A DNA stretch of 64,000 nt from UBA4782 sp034429195. Its GTDB lineage: Bacteria > Chloroflexota > Anaerolineae > Anaerolineales > Anaerolineaceae. Both the position numbers and the translations under genes were made by a program. The notes under the pieces are model-generated. The model saw only the letters and a list, made by a program, of their open reading frames with translations. It was not told the origin of the DNA and ran no database searches. Below, in pieces: positions 1 through 6,889 of this stretch; position 1 is the stretch's first letter; each line of letters opens with the position of its first letter. The DNA lies in contig DAOUGQ010000016.1 of NCBI GenBank assembly GCA_034429195.1, positions 124,001 to 188,000 of the forward strand, in the 5' to 3' direction.

Positions 1-573
1 GGCGTGTACCCGTTTTCCATTCTCTCGTATCCGTTCTTTACCGCTGCAAATTGGCAACAACCAATCGCTACGCATCTGCAAGCCGTCGTTCAGACTCTTC
101 ATGGCGTGATGATTGAAAGTGTAATGAGCTTTCTGCGATTTACTGGCCCACAGTAATGTCTCATGGGCATTGGTAAAACGTACACCCCGAAAATTTGGCA
201 TGGGATTGGTTTTGATCCAGACCACATCATTCAAGAACCAGTACCCCAGATCTTGCATGATCGAGCCTATTCGATAGATATTATGATAAGTACCGATCAC
301 CCAGATGCTACCATTGTCTTTTAATACTCGCTTGCATTCTTTCAACCAATTCCGGCTGAATTCATCATACGCTTGCAAACTTTCAAAGTGATCCCATTCT
401 TCATTGACAGCATCCACCAGTGTCATATTGGGTCGCCAGAGGTCATTTTGCAACTGTAAATTGTAAGGGGGGTCTGCAAAGATCAGGTCAATGGATTTTT
501 CTGGGAAGCTTTTCAACACTTCCAGGGAATCTCCATGAATGATCTGATCCAGTGGCAGTGCAGTCATTTTCAT
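1..573 (-). CDS. CcrM-like adenine-specific DNA methyltransferase (beta class), 3' end cut by window edge
   Basis: The first 191 residues are present; the reading frame runs off the left edge, so the C-terminus is missing. The N-terminus shows the catalytic motif IV as ADPPYNLQL (about residue 30), followed by motifs resembling the CcrM/HinfI family: WVIGTYHNI, LNDVVWIKTNPMPNF and RFTNAHETLLWASK. By family knowledge such enzymes put N6-methyladenine in GANTC sites; the specificity here is inferred from similarity recalled, not tested. The start ATG shares four bases (ATGA) with the stop of the upstream rimI gene and has a good AGGGGAG ribosome binding site about ten bases before it, so it is the last visible gene of the tsaE-tsaB-rimI operon. 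No restriction endonuclease is visible, but the downstream side lies outside the window. Confidence 0.88.
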   Translation of the reverse strand, partial: MKMTALPLDQIIHGDSLEVLKSFPEKSIDLIFADPPYNLQLQNDLWRPNMTLVDAVNEEWDHFESLQAYDEFSRNWLKECKRVLKDNGSIWVIGTYHNIYRIGSIMQDLGYWFLNDVVWIKTNPMPNFRGVRFTNAHETLLWASKSQKAHYTFNHHAMKSLNDGLQMRSDWLLPICSGKERIRENGKRVHA

Positions 574-1088
574 GGGTTGGTAACTCCCCTAGCTGTATAT
601 CCTGCCTGGATCATGTCCAGATCCATCAGTAGTGCATCCTCACCATTATCCACGTAATACTTTGGCCGAATACTTACTGTGGAATAACCAAATTTTTCAT
701 ACAACTTAATGGCTGCCAGATTTCCAGCGCGTACTTCCAGGCGTGACACTACAGCACCTTCTTTCCCGGCCTGAAGAAGTGCATGATCCAGCAACTGGCT
801 GCCAATATGCATTTGCCGGAAAACCGGGTCAACTGCCAGTGTGGCGATATGGACTTCGTCAAGGATCATCCAGGCACCAAGAATACCAGCGACTTTCTTA
901 TTTCCCGTCAAATGGTTGGTAACTTCAGCTACCCACAGCCGTGAATTCACATTCTGTGTCAATTCATACATATACGAATTTTCCGACCAGGTAAGAGTAA
1001 AAGAATGGCGGTCGATCTCTCTGACTCGCTCAATATCCCGCACTTCCATCCGGCGGATCGTAATAGGAATTTTTGTTTGACCGTTCAT
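570..1088 (-). CDS. rimI: Ribosomal protein alanine N-acetyltransferase (GNAT family)
   Basis: A 172-residue single-domain GNAT acetyltransferase. The acetyl-CoA pyrophosphate-binding motif A is visible as VDPVFRQMHIGSQLL (about residues 87-101), with the R/Q-x-x-G-x-G/A pattern, and the family's C-terminal LYEKFGYST segment (about residues 129-137) follows. In bacteria RimI acetylates the N-terminal alanine of ribosomal protein S18, and it very often sits beside tsaB and tsaE, as here. Its start overlaps the tsaB stop by four bases (ATGA) and there is no clear ribosome binding site of its own, so translation is probably coupled. The substrate could be broader than S18; the family assignment itself is firm. 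Confidence 0.88.
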   Translation of the reverse strand: MNGQTKIPITIRRMEVRDIERVREIDRHSFTLTWSENSYMYELTQNVNSRLWVAEVTNHLTGNKKVAGILGAWMILDEVHIATLAVDPVFRQMHIGSQLLDHALLQAGKEGAVVSRLEVRAGNLAAIKLYEKFGYSTVSIRPKYYVDNGEDALLMDLDMIQAGYTARGVTNP

Positions 1089-1759
1089 TGAATTTGAATG
1101 GGTTCGTTGATATGCAAATAGATCGGTGCGAGACTGATCACATCATCCGTCTCACCCGATTGCCAGCGACTCCAGGCTAATTCAGCCAGATAAGCCGGCC
1201 TTCGTACTGATAATGCAGGACTTGCAAGGATTACATTTTTCTTTTTTCGAGCAAGCGCTGCTCTCTGTTCAGCATCCAATTCACCACAAACCAATGTGGG
1301 CTGCTTGAATTGTTCTGCCAGCTCGTTGAAAACCATGACTTCCACCTGGCTTCTTGCTTTCCAGGTATTTGCGGACCAGTCATACCATCCTACTGCCAAT
1401 CGTGACCTGCCAGAACGCAAGACAGCAGCCAACGGATAACCATTCACTGGTTGGATCGCTGCAGCGGTAATGTCCAATGTCGGGATACCGATCACAGGCA
1501 GGTGGAGCGTAAGCGCTATGCCTTTAATGAATGCCAACCCGATACGAAGGCTGGTGAATGAACCGGGACCCAACGCAACCCCCAAGGTAGTGAGTCGTGC
1601 AGGCGCAACTCCACATCGCTTCAACAATGACTGTACTGCAGGAGCAAGTTCGATGGAATGGTGACTCTGCGTTTGCCATACCATTTCCGCCATGATCTCG
1701 GTTCCATTATATAAAGCCAGACCAACTGACTGTGTTGATGTATCCACTACCAGTAACAT
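1085..1759 (-). CDS. tsaB: tRNA threonylcarbamoyladenosine biosynthesis protein TsaB
   Basis: A 224-residue member of the ASKHA fold, the partner of TsaD in forming t6A37 on ANN-decoding tRNAs. The N-terminus reads MLLVVDTSTQSVGLALY and the family hallmark GVALGPGSFTSLRIG lies at about residues 71-85. A longer frame reaching 1849 exists, but the ATG at 1759 is chosen because it is preceded by TGGAGG at a good distance, matches the usual TsaB N-terminus and lies directly after the tsaE stop. TsaD is not in the window. The C-terminal half is divergent, as is usual for TsaB, which is catalytically inactive and acts as a scaffold. Confidence 0.92.
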   Translation of the reverse strand: MLLVVDTSTQSVGLALYNGTEIMAEMVWQTQSHHSIELAPAVQSLLKRCGVAPARLTTLGVALGPGSFTSLRIGLAFIKGIALTLHLPVIGIPTLDITAAAIQPVNGYPLAAVLRSGRSRLAVGWYDWSANTWKARSQVEVMVFNELAEQFKQPTLVCGELDAEQRAALARKKKNVILASPALSVRRPAYLAELAWSRWQSGETDDVISLAPIYLHINEPIQIQ

Positions 1760-1760
1760 C

Positions 1761-2255
1761 TTAACCTCCAAAAGCTGCCCGGCGGAATTCTGCCATGATG
1801 TGAATGTATCGCTCACCTGCTGGCATAAATGCCATATAGCGCACTTCATCTGCTATCCAGCGCATCTCAATCCATAATCGTTCAACTGGCAATGCTTCGA
1901 TGATCTTTTCTGGCCATTCTAATACCAGGCAACCGCTATCCAGCATTTGGGTCAGGTCAAGGTCTTCTGCTTCGAGAGCATTTTGCATACGATAAGCATC
2001 CAAATGGTACATAGTCGATCCATCTGGTCGATGGTATTGATTTACCAGAACGAAAGTCGGGCTGGTAACCTGTTCCAATGAACCCCAACCCTGTGCCAAG
2101 CCCTGGACCAGTGTCGTTTTCCCTGAACCCAGGTCACCATGAAGGCAAACCACATCGCCCTTATTTAGCAGAGATCCCAGCCGCATGCCCAATCTGCGGG
2201 TTTGTTCGGGACCTCGACTCTGAAACTCAAGCATATTGCGATCTAGAATTGGCAT
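1761..2255 (-). CDS. tsaE: tRNA threonylcarbamoyladenosine biosynthesis ATPase TsaE
   Basis: A 164-residue P-loop ATPase that works with TsaB and TsaD in t6A synthesis. The Walker A motif GDLGSGKTTLVQG is at about residues 40-52, followed by the family segment TSPTFVLVNQY and the YHLDAYR motif typical of TsaE. A frame with a TTG start reaches 2276, but a TATAAT box covers that region (2265-2270), so the ATG at 2255 is preferred; it lies nine bases from the box, which suggests a leaderless or nearly leaderless mRNA. First gene of the operon tsaE-tsaB-rimI-methyltransferase. Confidence 0.9.
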   Translation of the reverse strand: MPILDRNMLEFQSRGPEQTRRLGMRLGSLLNKGDVVCLHGDLGSGKTTLVQGLAQGWGSLEQVTSPTFVLVNQYHRPDGSTMYHLDAYRMQNALEAEDLDLTQMLDSGCLVLEWPEKIIEALPVERLWIEMRWIADEVRYMAFMPAGERYIHIMAEFRRAAFGG

Positions 2256-2264
2256 ATACCCATC

Positions 2265-2270
2265 ATTATA
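2265..2270 (-). promoter_or_regulatory. -10 box of the tsaE operon
   Basis: A perfect TATAAT lies on the minus strand nine bases before the preferred tsaE ATG. No convincing -35 hexamer is visible at 16-18 bases. The spacing would put the transcript start at or next to the start codon, and no Shine-Dalgarno is present. Confidence 0.5.
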
Positions 2271-2497
2271 TAGCAATCTTTCACACCATGAAAAATTAAA
2301 TTTATTGCAATCCTTTCGGAGGAAGAATGTAAGGAAACAAATGAGTATTTAATTGAAGGCGGATATGAGTCGTATTCTGGCTGCATCGTTATGGTTGCCT
2401 CTAATTGAGCTTCTCCCTACGGGAAAAAGAGATATTTTGATCAGGTAAGGGTCACTGATCTTTAGGTTGTGAGACTTTCCCTCATTTTTCATTTACA

Positions 2498-2707
2498 TCA
2501 GGGAATTTCGTTTGCGTTGGGATTGCGTTCGACAATGGTTTTCATACGATGGGTAAGTTCTCTCCTGGTTAACATCACTCGCCGCTCACAGGTCAGACAA
2601 ACCAGTCCAATATCTGCACCCAGCCGCACAATCTTCCATAAGTATCCCCCGCAGGGATGTGGCTTGCGCATTTTTATAACATCGCCTAATTGCAAATCGA
2701 TCAACAT
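2498..2707 (-). CDS. DUF951 family protein
   Basis: A complete 69-residue protein. The pattern GDVIKMRKPHPCGG near residue 8, then WKIVRLGADIGLVCLTC with a CxxC-like cysteine pair, and a basic tail RRVMLTRRELTHRMKTIVE match the DUF951 (YyzM-like) family, which is widespread in Firmicutes and Chloroflexota. The conserved Cys and His suggest metal binding or a nucleic-acid-binding beta barrel, but the function is not known. It stands alone, divergent from the site-2 protease gene that follows. The 221 bases on its downstream side up to tsaE hold no gene I can support. Confidence 0.85.
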   Translation of the reverse strand: MLIDLQLGDVIKMRKPHPCGGYLWKIVRLGADIGLVCLTCERRVMLTRRELTHRMKTIVERNPNANEIP

Positions 2708-2803
2708 AAGCGGATTATACCATCGGGGTTAAACCGTTTAGTCTACAAGATTATGTTCGAATATGACAAAGGAATACATTCCAGGTATAACAGGCGAATA
2801 GGA

Positions 2804-2809
2804 TATAAT
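2804..2809 (+). promoter_or_regulatory. -10 box before the site-2 protease gene
   Basis: A perfect TATAAT lies 35 bases upstream of the preferred ATG at 2845. The -35 region is weak (no TTGACA-like hexamer at the normal spacing). Confidence 0.4.
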
Positions 2810-2844
2810 CCTATAGAAAGGTGATTCGCTTCAGGTTATACACT

Positions 2845-3492
2845 ATGCTTGGTTTGACCTTCCCTACCCTTTTTTCCCGTATACTCACGTTGCTGGTGGC
2901 ATTTAGTGTGCATGAGTTTGCTCATGCATGGACAGCCAATGTGTATGGCGATGATACTGCTCGTAATGCTGGCAGGTTGACCCTCAATCCCCTCAAACAT
3001 CTGGACCCTATTGGCACCCTGGTGCTCATCTTCGCAGGTTTTGGTTGGGCTAAACCAGTACCGATTAACCCTTATACACTGGAGAGGAAAAGCCCATCAG
3101 CGGTAATGTGGGTCTCTCTGGCAGGACCTTTTTCCAATTTCCTGCTTGCAATTATTGCTGCCATTCCGATCCGTTTTGGATGGATACCTTATGCTGCAAC
3201 AGGGAAAATACTTCCATCACCTTACACATTCCTGATCGAATTTCTTACGATCAATCTACTGCTATTTCTTTTTAACCTTATCCCATTGGCTCCCCTGGAT
3301 GGCGAAAAGATCATCGACTATTTGCTTCCAGAATCTTGGAGACACGGTTTTGAACGAATTCGACCATACAGTATGTTTATTTTGTTGCTTATCATCTTTG
3401 TGTTACCCATGATCGGTGTGGACATCTTTGGATGGATCATTACTCCGGTTCTTACCAATCTATATAAACTTCTTTTAGGCATACCTTTATGA
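2845..3492 (+). CDS. Site-2 protease family (M50) zinc metalloprotease
   Basis: A 215-residue membrane protease. The zinc-binding motif HEFAHA lies in the first membrane helix (about residues 23-28), the second conserved block GWAKPVPINP follows, and the third metal ligand sits in NLIPLAPLDGEK (about residues 150-161). At least four hydrophobic segments are visible. A GTG start at 2821 would add eight residues; the ATG at 2845 is chosen because members of this short M50 branch usually begin a few residues before the first helix. The stop overlaps the start of the next gene by four bases (ATGA), so the two are an operon. Substrate unknown; this is the short soluble-domain-free branch, not RseP with PDZ. 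Confidence 0.85.
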   Translation: MLGLTFPTLFSRILTLLVAFSVHEFAHAWTANVYGDDTARNAGRLTLNPLKHLDPIGTLVLIFAGFGWAKPVPINPYTLERKSPSAVMWVSLAGPFSNFLLAIIAAIPIRFGWIPYAATGKILPSPYTFLIEFLTINLLLFLFNLIPLAPLDGEKIIDYLLPESWRHGFERIRPYSMFILLLIIFVLPMIGVDIFGWIITPVLTNLYKLLLGIPL

Positions 3493-4478
3493 GACTTCAG
3501 GTTACTGTTGTTGGTTGCAGGCAAAAGGGGATTTCCATTGGGCTGGCACTGGCAAAAGCAGATCCAGAGATAATGCGGATTGGGTATGACACTGTTCCGA
3601 ATCAATTGCTCAGTGTGCAGAAAAACGGTGCTTTTAACAGTACCACCCTTGATTATCGAAAAGCGGTTGAAAATTCTGATGTTATTTTCTTTTGCGTTCC
3701 ACAAAATGACAAACCTGAATTACAAAAGAGCATTCTTCCTTGTCTGAAAAAAGGATGCCTTGTATTGGATGATCCAGCACCTGTGCAACGGTCCTTTGAG
3801 AAAATTAAAGAATTATTGCCTGCAGGTGTGGATTACATACCTTTTCTCTCAACTATTAATCCCAAATACCTTTTCGGTGAAATTCTGCCTGAGAAAACGG
3901 GTGTTGCCGACCTGTTTATCAATGGTGTCACTTCTATTTGTGGTTTTCCAACCACCAGTTCAACAGGAGTGAATCTGGCAGCGAAGATATGTACGCTCTT
4001 AGGTTCAAAACCTATGTTTGCTGATCCTGCTGAAGTTGATGGATTTCATGCGAGCATGATTCAAATGCCACAGATCTTGGCAGCCGCGTGGATGAATTTT
4101 GTGAGTACTCAACCTGGCTGGCGAGATGGACGCAAGTTCACAGGACAGGAATTCTCCTCCTGCACAGCCGCAGTAGAAGCTCTGGTACCTGGTGACCATC
4201 CAGCTTTATCTATGATTGAAAATAAAGATAATTTGGTTCGTCTGCTGGATGGATATATTTTTGTGATGCAGCATATCCGTAATGCTCTGGCAGAACAGGA
4301 TGTAGAAAAAATGGATGTTTACCTGGAACAGGCGCAAGATGCATATACTATCTGGCGACACCAGCGCAATTCCAACGAATGGGAGTCTGCCCCGGGAAAA
4401 TCAAAATATCCCACCTTTGGTGAGCAACTCTCCAGTATGTTTCTCGGAAATTTGAACAGGAAGAAAAAAGAGGATTGA
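3489..4478 (+). CDS. TyrA-like prephenate/arogenate dehydrogenase family protein
   Basis: A 329-residue protein with an N-terminal Rossmann fold and a helical C-terminal half like the prephenate dehydrogenase family. The dinucleotide-binding turn reads VVGCRQKGISIG, so the second glycine of GxGxxG is replaced (G-C-R-Q-K-G). The segment DVIFFCVPQND (about residues 64-74), VLDDPAPVQ and the helical part with HASMIQMPQILAAAWMN are in line with TyrA proteins. No ACT domain or chorismate mutase domain is attached, and no aromatic pathway genes are adjacent. The altered nucleotide motif leaves open whether it uses NAD(P) normally. It starts inside the stop of the upstream protease gene, and the fusion gene follows at once. 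Confidence 0.7.
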   Translation: MRLQVTVVGCRQKGISIGLALAKADPEIMRIGYDTVPNQLLSVQKNGAFNSTTLDYRKAVENSDVIFFCVPQNDKPELQKSILPCLKKGCLVLDDPAPVQRSFEKIKELLPAGVDYIPFLSTINPKYLFGEILPEKTGVADLFINGVTSICGFPTTSSTGVNLAAKICTLLGSKPMFADPAEVDGFHASMIQMPQILAAAWMNFVSTQPGWRDGRKFTGQEFSSCTAAVEALVPGDHPALSMIENKDNLVRLLDGYIFVMQHIRNALAEQDVEKMDVYLEQAQDAYTIWRHQRNSNEWESAPGKSKYPTFGEQLSSMFLGNLNRKKKED

Positions 4479-4486
4479 ACTCATCT

Positions 4487-5890
4487 ATGCGGTATTTCTG
4501 TTACATCTTGCAATGTGCAGATGGCACGTTTTATACAGGGTGGACGACTGATCCATCTCGTCGTGTAAAGAAACATAACATGGGTATTGGTGCGCGATAC
4601 ACCCGGATGCATAATCCTGTTAGAATTGCTTATTTGGAAGAGGTAGAAGGAAAAAGCCAGGCGTTAAAACGCGAGCTGCAGTTAAAGCAGCTTCCCCATG
4701 CCAGGAAAGCAAAACTCATTCAGACGCATCAGCCTGAAGTACTTGCCACATTACCGCAAGCTGACTGGTTGATCACTGCACCTGGGCGTGTAAATTTACT
4801 GGGTGAGCATGTGGATTACAATGGCGGGTCGGTTTTGCCAGTCGCCATCAATCGCTCGATCCAGGCAGCGGTGGAAAGAAATACTGAAGAGGTACATGAA
4901 ATTCATGCGCTTGATTTGAATGAAGTTGTTGTATTTAGCAATTCAAGCCTGCAGCAAAAATCTGATATTAATGGTAATCTATTGCCAGCCTGGGCGATGT
5001 ATCCCGCTGGTGTGGCCTGGGCGGCTATCCAGCATTCTTTGCCAGTATCTCCCATAAAAGCATTTTATAAGGGTTCCATACCCGTTGGAGCGGGGTTGAG
5101 CTCTTCGGCAGCAGTAGAAGTAGCTTTTGCTCTTGCCTGGCAAGCTGCAGGCAATTGGAAAATCGACAAGATGACAATGGCGAAATTATGTCTGCAGGCT
5201 GAATCGGATTATGTAGGGCTGCGATGTGGTTTGATGGATCAATTTGCCTGTTTGTTTGGGAAAGCTGGTCATGTAATGTATTTTGACACGGCATCATTAA
5301 AGTGGTCTTTGTTGCCTTTTCCTGAAGATATTTCATTGGTCATTGTAGATTCGGGGATCCGGCATACACTCACTCATTCTGGGTATAACCTTCGACAGGC
5401 GGAATGTATGGAGGCACTCAAGATCATCCAGCAGTTTATCCATCCTGTTCCACAAAATCTGGCAGAGGTGACACTTGACCAGTTGCAGGGCGTAGCAGAA
5501 CACATTCCTGATCATTTATTCAGACGTGCAAAACATGTAGTGGAGGAATGTGCACGTGTCCAGCAAGCAAAGGACGATTTACAAAATGGACAAATATCTG
5601 ATTTTGGACAACGAATGATTGAAGGGCATCTTTCGTTAAGGTATTTATACGAGGTCAGCCTGCCAGAGCTTGATGCTTTGGTTGCAATTGCAGACCAAAT
5701 TCCGGGGTGTCTGGGTGCCAGGTTGACTGGCGCAGGCTTTGGGGGATGTACTATTAATCTGGTGGAAAATGACCAGCTAGAAGCTTTTATCGCTACTTTT
5801 TCACAGGAATGTCAGGCGAAAACGGGGAAAATACCGACCATTATGGTATGTAAAGCGTCTGATGGGGCAAGTGTTTTAACGCTAAGGTAG
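4487..5890 (+). CDS. Fusion of a UPF0213-type GIY-YIG domain with galactokinase
   Basis: A 467-residue fusion. Residues 1 to about 83 match the UPF0213 GIY-YIG family: YFCYILQCADGTFYTGWTT carries the CYI...YTG version of the motif, then RRVKKHN, GARYTR and the ALKRELQLK helix with the conserved Glu. From about residue 98 a complete GHMP kinase follows: APGRVNLLGEHVDYNGG (galactokinase signature), the phosphate loop PVGAGLSSSAAVE at about residue 200 and the C-terminal LTGAGFGGC. Galactokinase makes galactose-1-phosphate from galactose and ATP. There is no ATG or GTG between the two parts, so separate initiation is unlikely. The ATG at 4487 is chosen over a TTG at 4475 because UPF0213 proteins begin just before the YILQC strand. 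No other Leloir genes are next to it. Confidence 0.85.
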   Translation: MRYFCYILQCADGTFYTGWTTDPSRRVKKHNMGIGARYTRMHNPVRIAYLEEVEGKSQALKRELQLKQLPHARKAKLIQTHQPEVLATLPQADWLITAPGRVNLLGEHVDYNGGSVLPVAINRSIQAAVERNTEEVHEIHALDLNEVVVFSNSSLQQKSDINGNLLPAWAMYPAGVAWAAIQHSLPVSPIKAFYKGSIPVGAGLSSSAAVEVAFALAWQAAGNWKIDKMTMAKLCLQAESDYVGLRCGLMDQFACLFGKAGHVMYFDTASLKWSLLPFPEDISLVIVDSGIRHTLTHSGYNLRQAECMEALKIIQQFIHPVPQNLAEVTLDQLQGVAEHIPDHLFRRAKHVVEECARVQQAKDDLQNGQISDFGQRMIEGHLSLRYLYEVSLPELDALVAIADQIPGCLGARLTGAGFGGCTINLVENDQLEAFIATFSQECQAKTGKIPTIMVCKASDGASVLTLR

Positions 5891-5944
5891 ATCTTAAATC
5901 TAGGTTGTGATTTACATAAAAGGCACAACTATGGGAAGGGTGTG

Positions 5945-6006
5945 GTCGTCCTATGACGCACTAAAAATAATCGAATAATTGGTGCGGTCGTTTTCCAGAC
6001 CGCACC
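5945..6006. repeat. Two-hairpin intergenic repeat, copy 1
   Basis: A first imperfect palindrome at 5942-5961 (GGTC...GAC) is followed by a 9-bp perfect stem GGTGCGGTC / GACCGCACC at 5981-5989 and 5998-6006. Read on the minus strand it contains GGTCTGGAAAACGACCGCAC, which matches the element at 34778-34797 at 19 of 20 positions. It lies just after the galactokinase stop and may also serve as its terminator. Confidence 0.6.
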
Positions 6007-6080
6007 TGTAATAAGAATTCTTTTTAGCTATATAGAACGCAGCCCACGTAATGATAATTAATCTATCATCCATGGCTACC

Positions 6081-6110
6081 AAAAAAACACCTCTCTTATG
6101 AGGGAGGTGT
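6081..6110 (-). terminator. Rho-independent terminator of the phosphoribosyltransferase gene
   Basis: A 10-bp stem (6087-6096 with 6101-6110, one wobble) and loop of four, followed on the minus strand by six to seven T. It lies directly after the stop at 6119. Confidence 0.8.
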
Positions 6111-6118
6111 AAAATGCT

Positions 6119-6670
6119 TCAATCAGTAAATAAGGGAAGGTGCCCCAGCGAAACGATGTTTCGCCATTTCGCAAGCTCTCCTTCGGTAAAAATAGCTGCT
6201 TCACCAACAACCTGTGCACCGGCTTTCTGCATCACCAGGCGCATACCTTGCAGGGTAGAACCAGTGGAAATCACATCATCCAGAATGATAACTCGCTTTC
6301 CCCTTAATAAATCCTGGTCTTTTTCATCCAGGAATAATGTTTGTGGTTCACCGGTTGTGATCGAAAGGGTTTCAGCGCTCAATGCATTTCCCATGTAGGG
6401 TTTATATGATTTTCTTAGAACGACATAAGGTTTAGAAGTTTCGATGCTCAGCATGTGCGCCAGAGGGATGCTTTTTGTTTCGGCAGTAACGATAACATCA
6501 TACAATACCGTTTTTAACTTTTCAGCCAGTTCTTTGGCGCAGGCTGAAACAAACTCCGTATCACCTAAAATGTTGAGAATGGCGATTCGCAGTCCTGGTT
6601 TTACTTCAAATAAAGTCAATTCGCGATGCACACCAGCAATATCGATTCCATAGGTTTGTCGTGTGGTCAT
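6119..6670 (-). CDS. Adenine phosphoribosyltransferase-like protein
   Basis: A 183-residue type I phosphoribosyltransferase. The PRPP-binding motif VIILDDVISTGST is at about residues 126-138, and the N-terminal half has the YDVIVTAETKSIPLAH segment that resembles the Apt/Xpt branch. The enzyme would join a purine base and PRPP to the nucleotide; whether the base is adenine, xanthine or hypoxanthine cannot be read from the sequence. A longer frame begins at 6727, but the ATG at 6670 has a strong GGGAGGAAGG site five bases upstream. Single gene with its own terminator. Confidence 0.78.
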   Translation of the reverse strand: MTTRQTYGIDIAGVHRELTLFEVKPGLRIAILNILGDTEFVSACAKELAEKLKTVLYDVIVTAETKSIPLAHMLSIETSKPYVVLRKSYKPYMGNALSAETLSITTGEPQTLFLDEKDQDLLRGKRVIILDDVISTGSTLQGMRLVMQKAGAQVVGEAAIFTEGELAKWRNIVSLGHLPLFTD

Positions 6671-6889
6671 AATACCTTCCTCCCAGCAAGTGTCAAAATG
6701 AGAGATAACAACCTGATAGTTTATCACAATTTCAATTTATAAAGATTATACAATGTGATGTATGGGAAAATACCATCCACTGAAAACAAATTTTCTTGTC
6801 GTGGTGAAATATCAGCGGAAGGATTACAATCTGGTACACTATATTTCGATGCTGATTTAAAAAGAAAGATTCTCCGGGGAAGCCTTCTG

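Noticed and set aside
2821..2844. GTG start of the site-2 protease giving a leaderless mRNA
   Set aside because: The ATG at 2845 agrees better with the N-terminus of this M50 branch; the GTG remains possible but was not chosen.
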